Of a stretch of DNA of 64,000 bases, positions 1-12,229 are shown one piece after another (the stretch's first letter is position 1; the number at the start of each line of letters is the position of its first letter). Source of the stretch: Costus lasius (Eukaryota > Streptophyta > Magnoliopsida > Zingiberales > Costaceae); assembly GCA_027563935.2 (NCBI GenBank), contig JANVAS020000203.1, positions 3,534,001 through 3,598,000 on the forward strand, in the 5' to 3' direction. The translations under genes and the position numbers were made by a program. The notes under the pieces were generated by a model. That model had not been told where the DNA came from and ran no database searches. It was given only the letters and a program-made list of their open reading frames with translations.

Positions 1-528
1 TCCCTTAGGAAGGGGCAAATCCTATGTCTGTCCATTGACCTTCTCATATGGGCCGTGACATGCTCAATAACAACTGTTATAACCTCCCAACTACGGCGAG
101 GTGTTGGGTTGTATCAAAGCAAGTCCCTAACCATATAGAATGATCAATGACCTCAAGTCAAGGGATCAATGCATCTCCTGTCACTTGTGAGGATAACTCA
201 TGACACCAAGTCATAGCCTCACAGCGGGTCTATCCAGTATATCCTCCAATGATACACCCATGTGTCTGCGTTAGCACCACGTGCCTAACCAGCCCACATA
301 CCAGTCTCTCAAGTACCAGAGTTGTCCCATATCCACTCAGGTACATCGACTGGGGACTATAGTTCGAGCACAGATCCAATCTGTCTCCAGGGACATTATC
401 ATGTAATTACACAATCGCAGGTGTAGACAAACAATGATAACGACAATGCCAGAAAGATATATATTAATATCAGAGTCAAGTAGTACAAAGATGGACCAAA
501 ACTAGGTCCTAGGGCATATACACCAACA
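1..528 (-). mobile_element. Partial LTR of a diverged copia-family element
   Basis: Read on the minus strand this stretch begins TGTTGGTGTATATGCCCTAGG at 528, which resembles the start of the other copia LTRs here (TGTTGGGGTATGCCC). Further in, it keeps blocks recognisable in those LTRs, such as the segment around 215-330 that matches their 'gtctgtccagtacatccaatg...catgtgtct' region. It is much more diverged than the others. It abuts the reverse-transcriptase region of copia M1 exactly at 528/529, so it is best read as a related element or solo LTR inserted into M1. Its other end lies before the window. Confidence 0.75.
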
Positions 529-1366
529 AATCTATCCCATAGATTTGTTTGAAACCTTTCGCAACTAGCCTGCCCTTATAGGTAACTACGTTACCATCCA
601 TGTCTTTCTTCTTTTTGAAGATCCACTTACAGCCTATAGGGATTACTCCCGGAGGTGGATCAACCAAATCCCAGACTTGGTTATCTGACATGGAGTCCAT
701 CTCGGCTCGCATAGCTTCAAGCCATCTTGCTGACTCCGGTCCACATACCGCATCCGCATAAGTGAGGGGTTCATCATTAATGATGTAGACTCCGTCATAG
801 CGCTCAGGCTGACGACGAATCCTTCCTGATCTACGCGGTTCCCGTGATATCTGAGCCTCAGGTTGAATATTAACCTGATCTATTGGTTCAGGGTCATCCA
901 ACTGTGCTTGACTACTTTGTCCTTCTTCTGGAACTTCATCCAGCTTTATTTCTCTCCCACTGGCCTCTTGCAGAAGAAATTCCTTCTCAAGAAAAATAGC
1001 CGTTTGAGCAACAAATACTTTATTCTCTTTGGGATCGTAGAAATAATAACCCTTAGTTTCTTTAGGGTATCCGACAAATATACATTTATCAGATCTGCTC
1101 TCCAGTTTTCTAGAGGCGAGCTTTTTCACATAAGCCTCGCAACCCCAGATTTTGATAAATGTCAAGCTCGGCTGTTTCCCATACCATAACTCATATGGTG
1201 TCTTTGAAACGGCCTTGGATGGCACTCGGTTTAGCACCTTTGTAGCTGTTTCTAGTGCAAATCCCCAAAAGGAGTAAGGTAGAGTAGCCTGACTCATCAT
1301 AGAACAAATCATATCCAATAAGGTTCGATTCCTCCTCTCGGACACACCATTCCATTGCGGTCTTCC
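529..1366 (-). pseudogene. Copia M1: integrase C-terminal part to start of reverse transcriptase
   Basis: This is the downstream half of the M1 polyprotein, cut off from its upstream half (19664-21375) by gypsy A. It starts with the C-terminal end of the integrase catalytic core (the region carrying the final catalytic Glu, SERRNRTLLDM), then the integrase C-terminal segment (YELWYGKQPS, GCEAYVKKL), then the RVT_2 reverse transcriptase start (WLEAMRAEMDSM, VWDLVDPPPG, GCKWIFKKK). The frame is open through 838 bases. At 528 it runs into the foreign LTR, so the apparent last residues after GID are LTR-encoded. The catalytic RT motif and RNase H are missing from this side. The protein is close to M2 (54565-58440). 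Confidence 0.9.
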
Positions 1367-3017
1367 TGTAACATCCCCTCAGAATAAACCCCAATCACAA
1401 ACAGAAACCGCGGAAGAATAGGGAACGTCACACACAAAACAACAAGACAGATACTAGGGAATGATAGCTTACGGAAACGATTCGGAAAATTTCGGCAGCA
1501 TGTCCCCAGAAAAACTAAGGAAATTCCTGCACATGCTCCATAAACAAGCTGAAACATACCATTTCGAAATCAAAACTCTTAATTCTTATCACAACATCAA
1601 ACTAATAAATCACAATAGTCAAATAAAACTGAACAAAACAGAATTCACCGAAAACAGGCTTTAGCCTTCGGTTTAACAGTCGTATCAAAACCAAATGCCA
1701 ACCCGGCAACAATATCACAGTAGTCAAAAACTAACAGCCACATCCGGCTAACATGTCAATGAATAAAATCATAAAAACTTCGGCCACATCCGGCCCTTAA
1801 AATAGCACAGGCTCGCAGGCCCCAAAATATCAAGTCAGAAAATTAAATATCCGCTCACGCTGTAGGCTCCTGTCCTGCATCTAGAAATATCATGGAATGA
1901 GCTACACGGCTCAGTGAGTAGATAGTCTCGTTCGACCATCCACTAATATACAATCAAAAATAGATGCAGATATCTTTTCAAAGCTTTTAACAGAATATGT
2001 CAAAGTATGATATATAAGAAAACCGATAACCATAAATCACAATCATGATCAGAAAACAATACACCCACAACCTCGGGCAACCAGACACAAAACAGCCTAT
2101 CCGGCTAACAGACTAAGGATCACACAACTAATGTCCAGTGATTCAGAATTGACCCCAAGGGTCCAACCTGGCCCTCGTCAAGGCACTGAGAGTAACTTGC
2201 AACAAACAATGGTGAGGTGTAGATTCAAGAGGTGGCCCCCGCCAGGTCACGACGTGGCACTTTGCTCTACGACACTCCACCGCACCCCCTTACCGGGAAC
2301 ACAAACAGAACAGAACAGAACAGAAGGTGAATGAATTCAAGAGGTGGCCCCCGTCTGACCAAGACGTGGCACTTTGTTTCAAACACCCAACTCTCAAAAG
2401 GTTTATCACTTGGACAAAATACCCTTAACACAAACCGGAAACCTGAACCTCTAACCTGGTCACTAGACTCTAGAACAGTCCCTCCATTACCGGAAACAAA
2501 GCGGAATAGGTTGGGTGGATTCTCCAACCCCAAATCAGAATGACTGTTCACAGAGTGCTCTAGTTGACCCTTAGGTTCAGTCCACCCAAGTCTAGGACCC
2601 TTATCGAGTGCATACCACACAAACCTTGTCTCGAACATCACATCAATCAAGTTCAGGAAAGGTCCTTAAATTTCATGCAAACATAGTTTAACCTTTTCTA
2701 AGTTATCATCCAAGGTTAGCAATCAATATTTTACATCAATACTTCATACATACACCATTCAACTAAAAATACATATTAATACCGAAAATTCACCAAATTT
2801 CATCCGTAGATAACATAAATACAGGAAATCATAAAATCATAGTTTTCTCCTAGTTTTTATAACAAAAGACAGAATTGCCCCTAGTTCAAAATTTAAGTCA
2901 TGCAGGAAAACTTATCCAAAAATTTCGTAAAAATAGTCATTACATCCCTCATGATCCTTAGATTCGCAATTTCAAGTTTTCCCCCAATTTAACTAGCAAA
3001 TTTACCGAATTACCCCT
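1367..3017 (-). repeat. 3' LTR of gypsy A, left segment
   Basis: It matches 17059-18709 nearly base for base and stops where gypsy C is inserted; the last five bases CCCCT (3013-3017) are the TSD of C. It contains two copies of a roughly 40-base block (2225-2263 and 2337-2376) also found in the LTR of gypsy B. Short ORFs here are not coding. Confidence 0.93.
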
Positions 3018-4787
3018 TGATGTGGGACCAAAGCAGGACCTTCGGAGGTCCACCCGGGTCCGAAAGAAGCCCTCTCGGTATGGCTATCCTAGCCATTAGA
3101 TATGGCTTCCTTAGGACCCCCTTTTGTTGCTTATTTTGTCTTAGATTAGGGTGCATCATATGGTAGGTTAGATCCACCCTCCCATTACACCATGTAGTTA
3201 CATGCCTAGGATCCGCCACTTATGTATAGTAGGTTAGTGCATGAAATTGATGTAATAGTATAGGTCAACTCCAATCTTGGAATGCAAGTCAAAATCAGGT
3301 CAAGACAACTCCAAGAGATGCCATGGGCCATCAGCCCAACTCAAGAGGAAATCAGCCCACCCCAACCTAATGGAGCAACACCACAAGTACCCCAACTTCC
3401 ACCATCCTAGTTGGCAGCCATGTGGAGTTCACCTTCATCTCTAATCAAGTCAAGGAGCAGCCAGCTCAATGACCTATTTCAGCTCAACATGCGCCAGCCA
3501 TCAAAGTCAAGGGGCAGCTTGAAACAATGCCCACTTCAGTCCATCATGCGCCAGCCCCCAAAGTCAAGGAGCAGCCTGCACTTTGCAACAACTTCAGTCC
3601 CTTCAAGTGCCAGCCGCCCATGCCAATTTGCAGCCTGCAATGTCAGCCATCAGCAGCCTCTTCAGTCCACTCTCATCTCAGATTTCGAACTTACCAACCT
3701 GCTGAAGACTTCAGAGTTCAACCTCCAAGCAATCGCCCATTTGGAAGAAGAAACCAGCCCTTGAGTTGTCTACATCATCTTTGACTTGTGTAACTTGTTT
3801 TTGAACTTAGGAAGGGAGATAACCGTTGGAGACTCCCCTATATGATGTAAATTCTTGTAAAGCCATCAGTTAGTGTTGAATGAATTTTCGAATTTCAGAA
3901 GTGTGTCTTCTTATGGTGTGTGTCACCTAACCCCCTCCCCTCTTCCAACCATTGCCGAGAGTGTCTATCCACCCCTCTTGCTCTTCCACCTTCTTCCTCC
4001 ATATGCGCTTGTCTTGAAGATGGGAGCTCACGCCACTTCCTCCCTCTAGCCTTGAAGAGCCTTCAATCAAGAGGAGGAGCTGGACACATTCGAGACTCAA
4101 GAAGGTGCCATCAACTCCATGCCGAGAACAAGCCACCCCCACTTTAGCTAAGTCTTCTTCCCCTTTGGGTCATTGTTCTTGTTAATTGTTGTTGTGGTTC
4201 TTGATACTTGTTGGACAGCCCCTTTGCACTTACGTTTGCTTTCTGCAGGAGGCGCAAGGCCATGGGATGACAAGCAAGCTATCCCCTCTTCTCTTCCCCT
4301 AAGCCTAGATAGTCTAAACTATGTTAACAAGGGAATTTGGAGTCTAGCCTCCCCCTTGATTGTCTTGTGTATTGGCCTCTTAATATTATTTTCAAAATTC
4401 ACCCACGCATGTGTGGGATGCTGCAATGACATGTGTGTAAGCTCATAGGGCCCTACTTCGTGAGATTCCACCATTGGACCGGTGAAGAACGGGAAGGACA
4501 CCCTTTCTATTCTCAAAGGGTGCAAGGTGAGTTCCTCCCTTAGATTAGCCCTAGTTTCTTATGGTAGAACCGCATGCTATGTCTACTTGAGGTTTTAGAA
4601 TCACATGATAAGCTTTACTAGAAGTGCATGATAAGATTAGTTGCTGAATGTAGCTTCGGATTTCATTATAAGATTATCAAACCTAATTTCTCAAAGCGTT
4701 AGTTTAAATGGGTTTCATAGTTATATCTTAATAGCAAATGTTTTCAAAAAGCGTTGTTTGAATGTTGCATGCTTGGTGACCCCATCA
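3018..4787 (+). repeat. 5' LTR of gypsy C
   Basis: It is a 1770-base direct repeat of 9500-11269. The first 82 bases correspond to sequence that, in the 3' LTR, encodes the C-terminus of Pol. A local imperfect tandem repeat with period near 55-60 bases, built on 'aaagtcaagg(a/g)gcagc', lies at about 3443-3580. The small ORFs within it occur identically in both LTRs and have no recognisable domain. Confidence 0.95.
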
Positions 4788-4790
4788 TCT

Positions 4791-4802
4791 TGGTATCAGA
4801 GC
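4791..4802 (+). promoter_or_regulatory. Primer-binding site of gypsy C
   Basis: TGGTATCAGAGC lies three bases after the LTR end. It is the common plant primer site complementary to the 3' end of initiator Met-tRNA, where minus-strand cDNA synthesis starts. Confidence 0.9.
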
Positions 4803-4949
4803 TTAGGCTCTTAGAGTAGGATTTTAAAAGACCAAAACTTTATTTTCCTACTACTAAGGCGATTTTGGACCTAGGTGTTTGAAAGAATTTGAATATCTAT
4901 CTTGTATCACCTTAGGATCTATTTTCAAAAAGCTTTACTCATTTCGAAA

Positions 4950-7900
4950 ATGGCTACTAGATCCGGTGCCCCCTATGGTCTCAATCAAGCTATTGACCAT
5001 GAGGTGAGTGCCCTCTCAATTGAAATGGCCTCCCTTAGAGAGACCCTAGCAACCCTTCAACATTCCATAGGTGTCATAGACAATAGGCTTAACACCCTAG
5101 AGTCTAACTCTAAGATGGACCCCCAAACTACTAGCCGACCTAATAGTGGATCCCACCCAAGGGAACCAAATGTTCAAGGATCTCCTTCACACACCCCTAG
5201 AGTCAATCATGCTCAAACCGAATGGGAAGGGCCTCATGCCCCACAAGCCCCCTATCATAGACCTAGAGAGTATGATGTGCAACGTGCCATCAAGATCAAC
5301 CCCCCTACTTTTGGTGGGTCTCTTAACCCCAAGGAGTTCCTAGATTGGGCCACAAAGTTAGACCAATACTTTGAATATAGCCTTATGCACCATGAAAGTA
5401 AGGTTAGGTTCACAAAGTGCCTATTAGAAGGATCCGCTAGACTCTATTGGACCCATGTCGAAAGAACTATAGAAAGGGATGGTAAGCCTCCCGTTGAATC
5501 TTGGGATGAAATGAAATACCTACTTAGGCAAAAGTATGTCCCACCTGGTTTCATGCAAAAGCTTAAGGATGAACTTAATAGTCACACTCAAGGCTCCTCC
5601 ACTGTAGAAGCCTATCAATCTAAGCTAGAAGAACTTCTCATTAGGTGTGAAGCCAAGGAAGACCAAGGTATGATCCTAAGTCGATTCAAGAATGGCCTTA
5701 GACCTGACATTAAGAGGGCCTTGACCTATTTTCAATTAGATACCCCAGAGATAGCTTATCAAAGGGCCCTAGAAGTTGAACAAGAACTTAAGAATAGAAA
5801 GGAAACCCTCCCTCCCCGGCCCATCTATAGGCCAGCTCCTATGCACTTGCCTTCTAGCTCAAACCCAAAACCAAGAACTGCTCAAACTACAGACATCCCC
5901 ACTTGTTATAACTGTAGGCAGAAGGGACATTTTGCAAAAGAGTGTCCTAAGAAGGTTATGAAGGTCATGGTCCTAGCTGAGGAAGACATAGACCCTGAGC
6001 CCACCCTTGAGGAAGACCCTGATCAAGAAATTGAAGTCAATGACTATGATAGTAGTGATGACATCTTCAACACCTTAGGGGTAGTTAGGTGCACCCTTGT
6101 CAAACCGACCCCCACTGAGGACTGGCGCCGAACCAGTATCTTCCACACCTACACCAAATGCCATGGTCACATGTGCAAGGTGGTCATTGATGGTGGAAGC
6201 AGCCTCAATGCTGTCTCCCACATAGCTGCCACCAAACTGAACCTCAAGATGGAACCCCGACCTAGTCCTTACAATATTTCTTGGGTTAACCAAACCAGTG
6301 TCCCTGTGACCCATAGGTGCCTCGTACCTATCCAGTTTGGTACATATGAGGACAAGATCTGGTGTGACGTCCTTACTATGGATGTAGCCCAAATCCTCTT
6401 AGGACGCCCCTGGTTGTATGACATGGATGTTGTCCACTACGGTCGGACCAATACCTATGTCTTCACCCATAAAGATCAAAAGATTAGGCTCAAACCCTCT
6501 CTCCCCAAAGAACTTAGAGCCACAACTAGTAAGGGTAAGATAGAGGAACCCAAGAAAGACCAGCCTACCATTCAACTTATAAGGCCTCAAACCTTCATTA
6601 AGGAAACTATAGAAGATCAACCCCTTTACACCTTAGTCATCAAAGAAACCAACCCTGAAGTGGATGAGAAGCCTCCCCCAGAAGTAGAATCCTTGCTCCA
6701 AGAGTTTAGTGAGCTCACTCCAGAGGACCTCCCTGAAGGACTGCCACCTCTTAGGGACATACAACATGCCATAGACTTAGTTCCTGGATCCTCTCTTCCC
6801 AACCTACCCCACTATAGGATGAACCCTACCGAGCATGAGGAGCTCAAAAGACAAGTAGATGATTTATTGTGTAAGGGTTACATCAGGGAAAGCCTAAGTC
6901 CTTGCGCCGTCCCAGCCCTTCTTACCCCAAAGAAGGATGGCAGTTGGCGCATGTGTATAGATTGTAGAGCTATCAACAAGATTACCATCAAGTATAGGTT
7001 CCCCATACCTAGGCTAGATGACATGTTAGATATGTTAGTAGGGTCCAAATGGTTTTCCAAGCTTGACCTCAGAAGTGGATATCATCAGGTTAGGATTAGA
7101 GAAGGGGATGAGTGGAAGACCGCCTTCAAAACCAAGGACGGCTTATATGAGTGGTTAGTCATGCCTTTCGGGCTAACCAATGCCCCTTCCACATTTATGA
7201 GGCTTATGACCCAAGTGCTTAGACCCTACATAGGGAAGTTCCTAGTTGTATACTTTGATGACATACTTATCTATAGTAAGTCACAAAAGGAGCATCTAGG
7301 GCACTTAAGGCAGACTCTAACCCTTCTTAGAGACGAAAAGCTGTATGTCAACCTGAAGAAATGTTCTTTTCTATCTCCCAGAGTTGTCTTTCTAGGGTTT
7401 ATTGTTTCTGACCTTGGGCTTCAAGCTGACCCATCTAAAGTCCAAGCCATATTAGACTGGCCAGAGCCCAAGACCCTTACTGAAGTTAGGAGCTTTCATG
7501 GCCTTGCTACCTTCTACCGTAGGTTCATACGGAATTTTAGCACCATAGTAGCTCCTATCACCAATTGCATGAAACAAGGGGACTTTAGTTGGACCAAGTC
7601 TGCCAATAGGGCTTTCACTGAGCTTAAGAGTAGGATGACCTCTGCCCCTGTTTTAAGATTGCCTGACTTTGGCAAGGTCTTTGAGGTTGATTGTGATGCT
7701 TCTGGCATTGGCATAGGTGGGACCCTCAGCCAAGAAGGTCACCCTATCGCCTTCTTCAGTGAAAAACTGAATGAGGCCAAGCAGAAATACTCAACCTATG
7801 ACAAAGAGTTCTATGCCGTAGTTCAATCTTTAAGGCATTGGCGGCACTACCTTCTCCACCATGAGTTTACTTTAAATAGTGACCACCAAGCCCTATCTTA

Positions 7901-9581
7901 CCTTAGTGCCCAAAGAAAACTCAATGCTAGACATGCTAAATGGGTAGAATATTTACAACAGTACACTTTTGTCTTAAAACACAAATCTGGATCTAACAAC
8001 AAAGTTGCTGATGCTCTAAGTAGGGTAGTCTTCATTTTACAAACTATGCATGCTGAACTTGTAGGATTTGAACATATGAAAACTGCTTACCTAGATTGCC
8101 CTGACTTTTCTGCTATTTATGATGATATGACTAGAGATCCTATGAGTCACCCCATGTACACCCTTAGGGATGGGTATCTCTTCCTTGGGCCAACACTCTG
8201 TGTGCCTAAGTCCTCAATCCGGGATTTCCTAATTTGGGAACTCCATGGAGGAGGGTCTGCTGGGCACCATGGTCGAGAGAAGACCCGTGCCTTGGTCGAG
8301 GAAAGATTCTTTTGGCCTCAACTCTACCGAGGTGTGGCCAAGGTAGTTAGGCACTGTGGAACCTGTCAATCCACTAAAGTCCAGAAGCACAATTTTGGAC
8401 TGTACACCCCTCTGCCTATTCCCCAGGCACCGTGGCAGGACATTAGTATGGACTTTGTTCTAGGATTGCCTAGGACTGCTGCTAGGCATGACTCTATTTA
8501 TGTTGTGGTAGACCGGTTCACAAAAATGGCTCATTTCATACCTTGTACTAAAACTACCGATGCCTCCCATATGGCTAGAATCTTCTTTAGAGACATTGTT
8601 AGGTTGCATGGTACCCCTCTCACTATAGTTTCGGATAGAGATACTAGATTTGTTAGTCATTTCTGGAGAACACTATGGGCTCTTTTAGGCACAAAACTGA
8701 AGTTCTCAACGGCCTACCATCCCCAGACGGATGGGCAGACCGAAGTGATCAACAGATCACTCGGGAGCATCCTTAGGAGTCTCGTAGGAGAACACCCCAG
8801 TGATTGGGACAAGCTGTTACCTACAGCTGAGTTTTCCTACAATAGTGTTCCTAACAGGACTACTGGTCTGTCTCCTTTCCAGGCAAATCTAGGATACCAG
8901 CCTAACAAGCCAATTGACCTATTTTCTGCCCCTAAACATTGCAAGACCTCTATTTCGGCCCGAGATTATGCTTTTCATATTTCGCAATTACATCATGAGC
9001 TATTCAGTAAAATTCAGGACTCTGTCAATCAATATCGTGATGATACTAATAAACATCGCCGAGAGAAGGTATTTTCTGTAGGGGATCAGGTAATGTTGCG
9101 GGTCCGCGAGGAGCGCATCCAAGGACCCGGCCGCAAGTTGGACGCCAAGGGCATTGGGCCCTTCACTATTCTGAAGAAGGTCAACGATAATGCCTATCTC
9201 CTGGACCTACCACCAGAACTGGGGATATCCTCCACCATCAATGTGGAGGATCTGACGCTGTATCATCCGCCTCTCTCTATACAAGAACCAGACACTTGCC
9301 ACGACTCAGAGATTGAGGCCATACTCGAGGACCAGACCCGACTCACCCCTGATGAGGTACAGCTTTATTACCGCATCAAATTTACTGATGGTGAGGAGGC
9401 CTGGCTTCCCGAGGCTGAGCTTGCTAGGTCCGCACCCGAGCTTCTCCAAGGGTACAAAGATAATTCTCCAGAGGAGAATTTTTCCCACCCCGGGAGAGCT
9501 GATGTGGGACCAAAGCAGGACCTTCGGAGGTCCACCCGGGTCCGAAAGAAGCCCTCTCGGTATGGCTATCCTAGCCATTAG
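4950..9581 (+). CDS. Gag-Pol polyprotein of gypsy C
   Basis: An uninterrupted frame of about 1543 residues from the ATG at 4950 ([10 protein letters not shown]); an upstream in-frame ATG at 4902 adds 16 residues and is less likely. Order: Gag with an N-terminal coiled-coil-like stretch and capsid-type domain; zinc knuckle [14 protein letters not shown] near residue 319; aspartic protease with DGGS at about 414 (instead of the usual DSG/DTG); reverse transcriptase with YFDD (Asp 770-771); RNase H (DASGIG at 916); zinc-binding HHCC of integrase; integrase core Asp 1168, Asp 1229, Glu 1265 (35-residue spacing). A chromodomain-like segment ([18 protein letters not shown]) follows near 1470. The gene-order PR-RT-RH-INT is gypsy type. 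The last 27 or so residues, rich in Arg/Lys ([14 protein letters not shown]), are read from the 3' LTR. The finer lineage within chromoviruses is uncertain. Confidence 0.95.
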   Translation: MATRSGAPYGLNQAIDHEVSALSIEMASLRETLATLQHSIGVIDNRLNTLESNSKMDPQTTSRPNSGSHPREPNVQGSPSHTPRVNHAQTEWEGPHAPQAPYHRPREYDVQRAIKINPPTFGGSLNPKEFLDWATKLDQYFEYSLMHHESKVRFTKCLLEGSARLYWTHVERTIERDGKPPVESWDEMKYLLRQKYVPPGFMQKLKDELNSHTQGSSTVEAYQSKLEELLIRCEAKEDQGMILSRFKNGLRPDIKRALTYFQLDTPEIAYQRALEVEQELKNRKETLPPRPIYRPAPMHLPSSSNPKPRTAQTTDIPTCYNCRQKGHFAKECPKKVMKVMVLAEEDIDPEPTLEEDPDQEIEVNDYDSSDDIFNTLGVVRCTLVKPTPTEDWRRTSIFHTYTKCHGHMCKVVIDGGSSLNAVSHIAATKLNLKMEPRPSPYNISWVNQTSVPVTHRCLVPIQFGTYEDKIWCDVLTMDVAQILLGRPWLYDMDVVHYGRTNTYVFTHKDQKIRLKPSLPKELRATTSKGKIEEPKKDQPTIQLIRPQTFIKETIEDQPLYTLVIKETNPEVDEKPPPEVESLLQEFSELTPEDLPEGLPPLRDIQHAIDLVPGSSLPNLPHYRMNPTEHEELKRQVDDLLCKGYIRESLSPCAVPALLTPKKDGSWRMCIDCRAINKITIKYRFPIPRLDDMLDMLVGSKWFSKLDLRSGYHQVRIREGDEWKTAFKTKDGLYEWLVMPFGLTNAPSTFMRLMTQVLRPYIGKFLVVYFDDILIYSKSQKEHLGHLRQTLTLLRDEKLYVNLKKCSFLSPRVVFLGFIVSDLGLQADPSKVQAILDWPEPKTLTEVRSFHGLATFYRRFIRNFSTIVAPITNCMKQGDFSWTKSANRAFTELKSRMTSAPVLRLPDFGKVFEVDCDASGIGIGGTLSQEGHPIAFFSEKLNEAKQKYSTYDKEFYAVVQSLRHWRHYLLHHEFTLNSDHQALSYLSAQRKLNARHAKWVEYLQQYTFVLKHKSGSNNKVADALSRVVFILQTMHAELVGFEHMKTAYLDCPDFSAIYDDMTRDPMSHPMYTLRDGYLFLGPTLCVPKSSIRDFLIWELHGGGSAGHHGREKTRALVEERFFWPQLYRGVAKVVRHCGTCQSTKVQKHNFGLYTPLPIPQAPWQDISMDFVLGLPRTAARHDSIYVVVDRFTKMAHFIPCTKTTDASHMARIFFRDIVRLHGTPLTIVSDRDTRFVSHFWRTLWALLGTKLKFSTAYHPQTDGQTEVINRSLGSILRSLVGEHPSDWDKLLPTAEFSYNSVPNRTTGLSPFQANLGYQPNKPIDLFSAPKHCKTSISARDYAFHISQLHHELFSKIQDSVNQYRDDTNKHRREKVFSVGDQVMLRVREERIQGPGRKLDAKGIGPFTILKKVNDNAYLLDLPPELGISSTINVEDLTLYHPPLSIQEPDTCHDSEIEAILEDQTRLTPDEVQLYYRIKFTDGEEAWLPEAELARSAPELLQGYKDNSPEENFSHPGRADVGPKQDLRRSTRVRKKPSRYGYPSH
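9492..9498 (+). promoter_or_regulatory. Short polypurine tract before 3' LTR of gypsy C
   Basis: GGGAGAG lies just before the 3' LTR (one base, C, between), where the plus-strand primer is expected. It is inside the open Pol frame, so the tract is also coding. Confidence 0.55.
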
Positions 9582-11269
9582 ATATGGCTTCCTTAGGACC
9601 CCCTTTTGTTGCTTATTTTGTCTTAGATTAGGGTGCATCATATGGTAGGTTAGATCCACCCTCCCATTACACCATGTAGTTACATGCCTAGGATCCGCCA
9701 CTTATGTATAGTAGGTTAGTGCATGAAATTGATGTAATAGTATAGGTCAACTCCAATCTTGGAATGCAAGTCAAAATCAGGTCAAGACAACTCCAAGAGA
9801 TGCCATGGGCCATCAGCCCAACTCAAGAGGAAATCAGCCCACCCCAACCTAATGGAGCAACACCACAAGTACCCCAACTTCCACCATCCTAGTTGGCAGC
9901 CATGTGGAGTTCACCTTCATCTCTAATCAAGTCAAGGAGCAGCCAGCTCAATGACCTATTTCAGCTCAACATGCGCCAGCCATCAAAGTCAAGGGGCAGC
10001 TTGAAACAATGCCCACTTCAGTCCATCATGCGCCAGCCCCCAAAGTCAAGGAGCAGCCTGCACTTTGCAACAACTTCAGTCCCTTCAAGTGCCAGCCGCC
10101 CATGCCAATTTGCAGCCTGCAATGTCAGCCATCAGCAGCCTCTTCAGTCCACTCTCATCTCAGATTTCGAACTTACCAACCTGCTGAAGACTTCAGAGTT
10201 CAACCTCCAAGCAATCGCCCATTTGGAAGAAGAAACCAGCCCTTGAGTTGTCTACATCATCTTTGACTTGTGTAACTTGTTTTTGAACTTAGGAAGGGAG
10301 ATAACCGTTGGAGACTCCCCTATATGATGTAAATTCTTGTAAAGCCATCAGTTAGTGTTGAATGAATTTTCGAATTTCAGAAGTGTGTCTTCTTATGGTG
10401 TGTGTCACCTAACCCCCTCCCCTCTTCCAACCATTGCCGAGAGTGTCTATCCACCCCTCTTGCTCTTCCACCTTCTTCCTCCATATGCGCTTGTCTTGAA
10501 GATGGGAGCTCACGCCACTTCCTCCCTCTAGCCTTGAAGAGCCTTCAATCAAGAGGAGGAGCTGGACACATTCGAGACTCAAGAAGGTGCCATCAACTCC
10601 ATGCCGAGAACAAGCCACCCCCACTTTAGCTAAGTCTTCTTCCCCTTTGGGTCATTGTTCTTGTTAATTGTTGTTGTGGTTCTTGATACTTGTTGGACAG
10701 CCCCTTTGCACTTACGTTTGCTTTCTGCAGGAGGCGCAAGGCCATGGGATGACAAGCAAGCTATCCCCTCTTCTCTTCCCCTAAGCCTAGATAGTCTAAA
10801 CTATGTTAACAAGGGAATTTGGAGTCTAGCCTCCCCCTTGATTGTCTTGTGTATTGGCCTCTTAATATTATTTTCAAAATTCACCCACGCATGTGTGGGA
10901 TGCTGCAATGACATGTGTGTAAGCTCATAGGGCCCTACTTCGTGAGATTCCACCATTGGACCGGTGAAGAACGGGAAGGACACCCTTTCTATTCTCAAAG
11001 GGTGCAAGGTGAGTTCCTCCCTTAGATTAGCCCTAGTTTCTTATGGTAGAACCGCATGCTATGTCTACTTGAGGTTTTAGAATCACATGATAAGCTTTAC
11101 TAGAAGTGCATGATAAGATTAGTTGCTGAATGTAGCTTCGGATTTCATTATAAGATTATCAAACCTAATTTCTCAAAGCGTTAGTTTAAATGGGTTTCAT
11201 AGTTATATCTTAATAGCAAATGTTTTCAAAAAGCGTTGTTTGAATGTTGCATGCTTGGTGACCCCATCA
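9500..11269 (+). repeat. 3' LTR of gypsy C
   Basis: It is the second 1770-base copy. The Pol frame continues 82 bases into it and stops at 9581. The element ends CCCCATCA, followed by the TSD copy CCCCT at 11270-11274. Confidence 0.95.
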
Positions 11270-12229
11270 CCCCTAGGTCAACTTCAGTCAACAGAAATTA
11301 TTATTTCCAAAAATTCCCCAAAAATAACAGTAGAATCCTCATATACCTAATTTCATGAAAATCTGGTTTGCCCCAATTTTTACCCATACATTTGGGCGTA
11401 ATTTCATGAAGAAGGGGCGAAATTCTCAATTAAGCCCTAATCTTCATGCAATTGAAAAATCTAAGGTATCATACATGATTAATCAAGTCTAATTGAAGAT
11501 TAGAAGCCTTAGAGAAGAAAATCCCTAATTTTCCATGCAACTAGGGTTTCAAAAATTTGGGGAAACTCATGGAAACGTATATAACTTTGAAATCAAGAGT
11601 TCATATCATGTTTATAGGCATTAAACTTCTCTAAATCAAGCAACAAACCAAAAATACGTGAACTAGGTGGAAGAGAAGATCCACTCACCTAGTTTTCGAT
11701 TCTTCCAATCCACGCTCTCACGCCACACACGCGCCGCCGGAAACACACAAGGATCGCCGGCAAGAGTCGCCGGAAACCGCCTCCAACACCACTCGCCGCC
11801 GGCCACCAAAGGAGGAGAAGAGAGAAGGAGATTAGCCGCCCCTTCACCCTAGGAAAAATCGTGAGAAAAAAGGGAAAACGACATGAATCCCTCATGATTT
11901 TGTTTACCCATCAAACCTCCCAAGAATCCAAACCCAAAAGCAAACATAAGTGGAAGATCCAATAACCCTTTAGTATAAGTTATTCTCCACCTCACCCTTA
12001 TCAAGGGCTCTTACCCTTTTCTAAATAGAAAGACACCACTAGCCTAGTGGCATGCAGCACATAACCTACGCCTTAAGTCGCAGGTTCGAATCCTCTCCGC
12101 GACACATATTTTTGCATTGCAGGAAAATACATAAATCAAGACATTATCTCATTAAAAATTCCATAAAAATGCTAGATAACCAAAATTTTATTTTCTTACC
12201 TGCCAGTAAATTAATTTCCGGATCTTACA
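11270..12229 (-). repeat. 3' LTR of gypsy A, right segment
   Basis: It resumes the LTR of A after gypsy C (first five bases are the duplicated TSD) and matches 18705-19663. On the minus strand this is the beginning of the LTR (TGTAAGATCC...). It includes a purine/CG-rich stretch with several 'cgccgg' words near 11725-11810 and the tRNA-like segment at about 12033-12106. Confidence 0.93.
12033..12106 (+). other. tRNA-like segment with A box and B box in LTR of gypsy A (left copy)
   Basis: TAGCCTAGTGG (12040-12050) fits a polymerase III A box, and GGTTCGAATCC (12083-12093) is a perfect B box, 32 bases apart as in tRNAs. A short GTCGC/GCGAC pairing encloses the B-box arm. No full cloverleaf or acceptor stem forms, so it is not a functional tRNA gene. 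It may be a tRNA-derived SINE head or decayed tRNA captured by the LTR, on the strand opposite to gypsy A transcription. Confidence 0.55.

Larger units (their letters stand above)
3018..11269 (+). mobile_element. Gypsy element C (chromovirus-like), complete and young
   Basis: This 8252-base element lies inside the 3' LTR of gypsy A, flanked by the TSD CCCCT (3013-3017 and 11270-11274). Both LTRs are exactly 1770 bases (3018-4787 and 9500-11269), begin TGATGTGGGA and end CCCCATCA. I saw no difference between them by eye. The Met-tRNA-type primer site, a single open Gag-Pol frame and a short purine tract before the 3' LTR are all present, so the copy could be autonomous or have been so very recently. 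Confidence 0.96.

Noticed and set aside
2267..2650. 127-residue minus-strand ORF (also at 17959-18342)
   Set aside because: It lies wholly in the LTR of gypsy A, is duplicated only because the LTR is, and has no recognisable domain.
3411..4448. Several 70-117-residue ORFs in the LTR of gypsy C
   Set aside because: They recur identically in both LTRs because the LTRs are identical; composition reflects a Pro/Ser-rich reading of local repeats, not a protein family.
12033..12106. Functional tRNA gene
   Set aside because: A and B boxes fit but the acceptor stem and anticodon arm do not pair.
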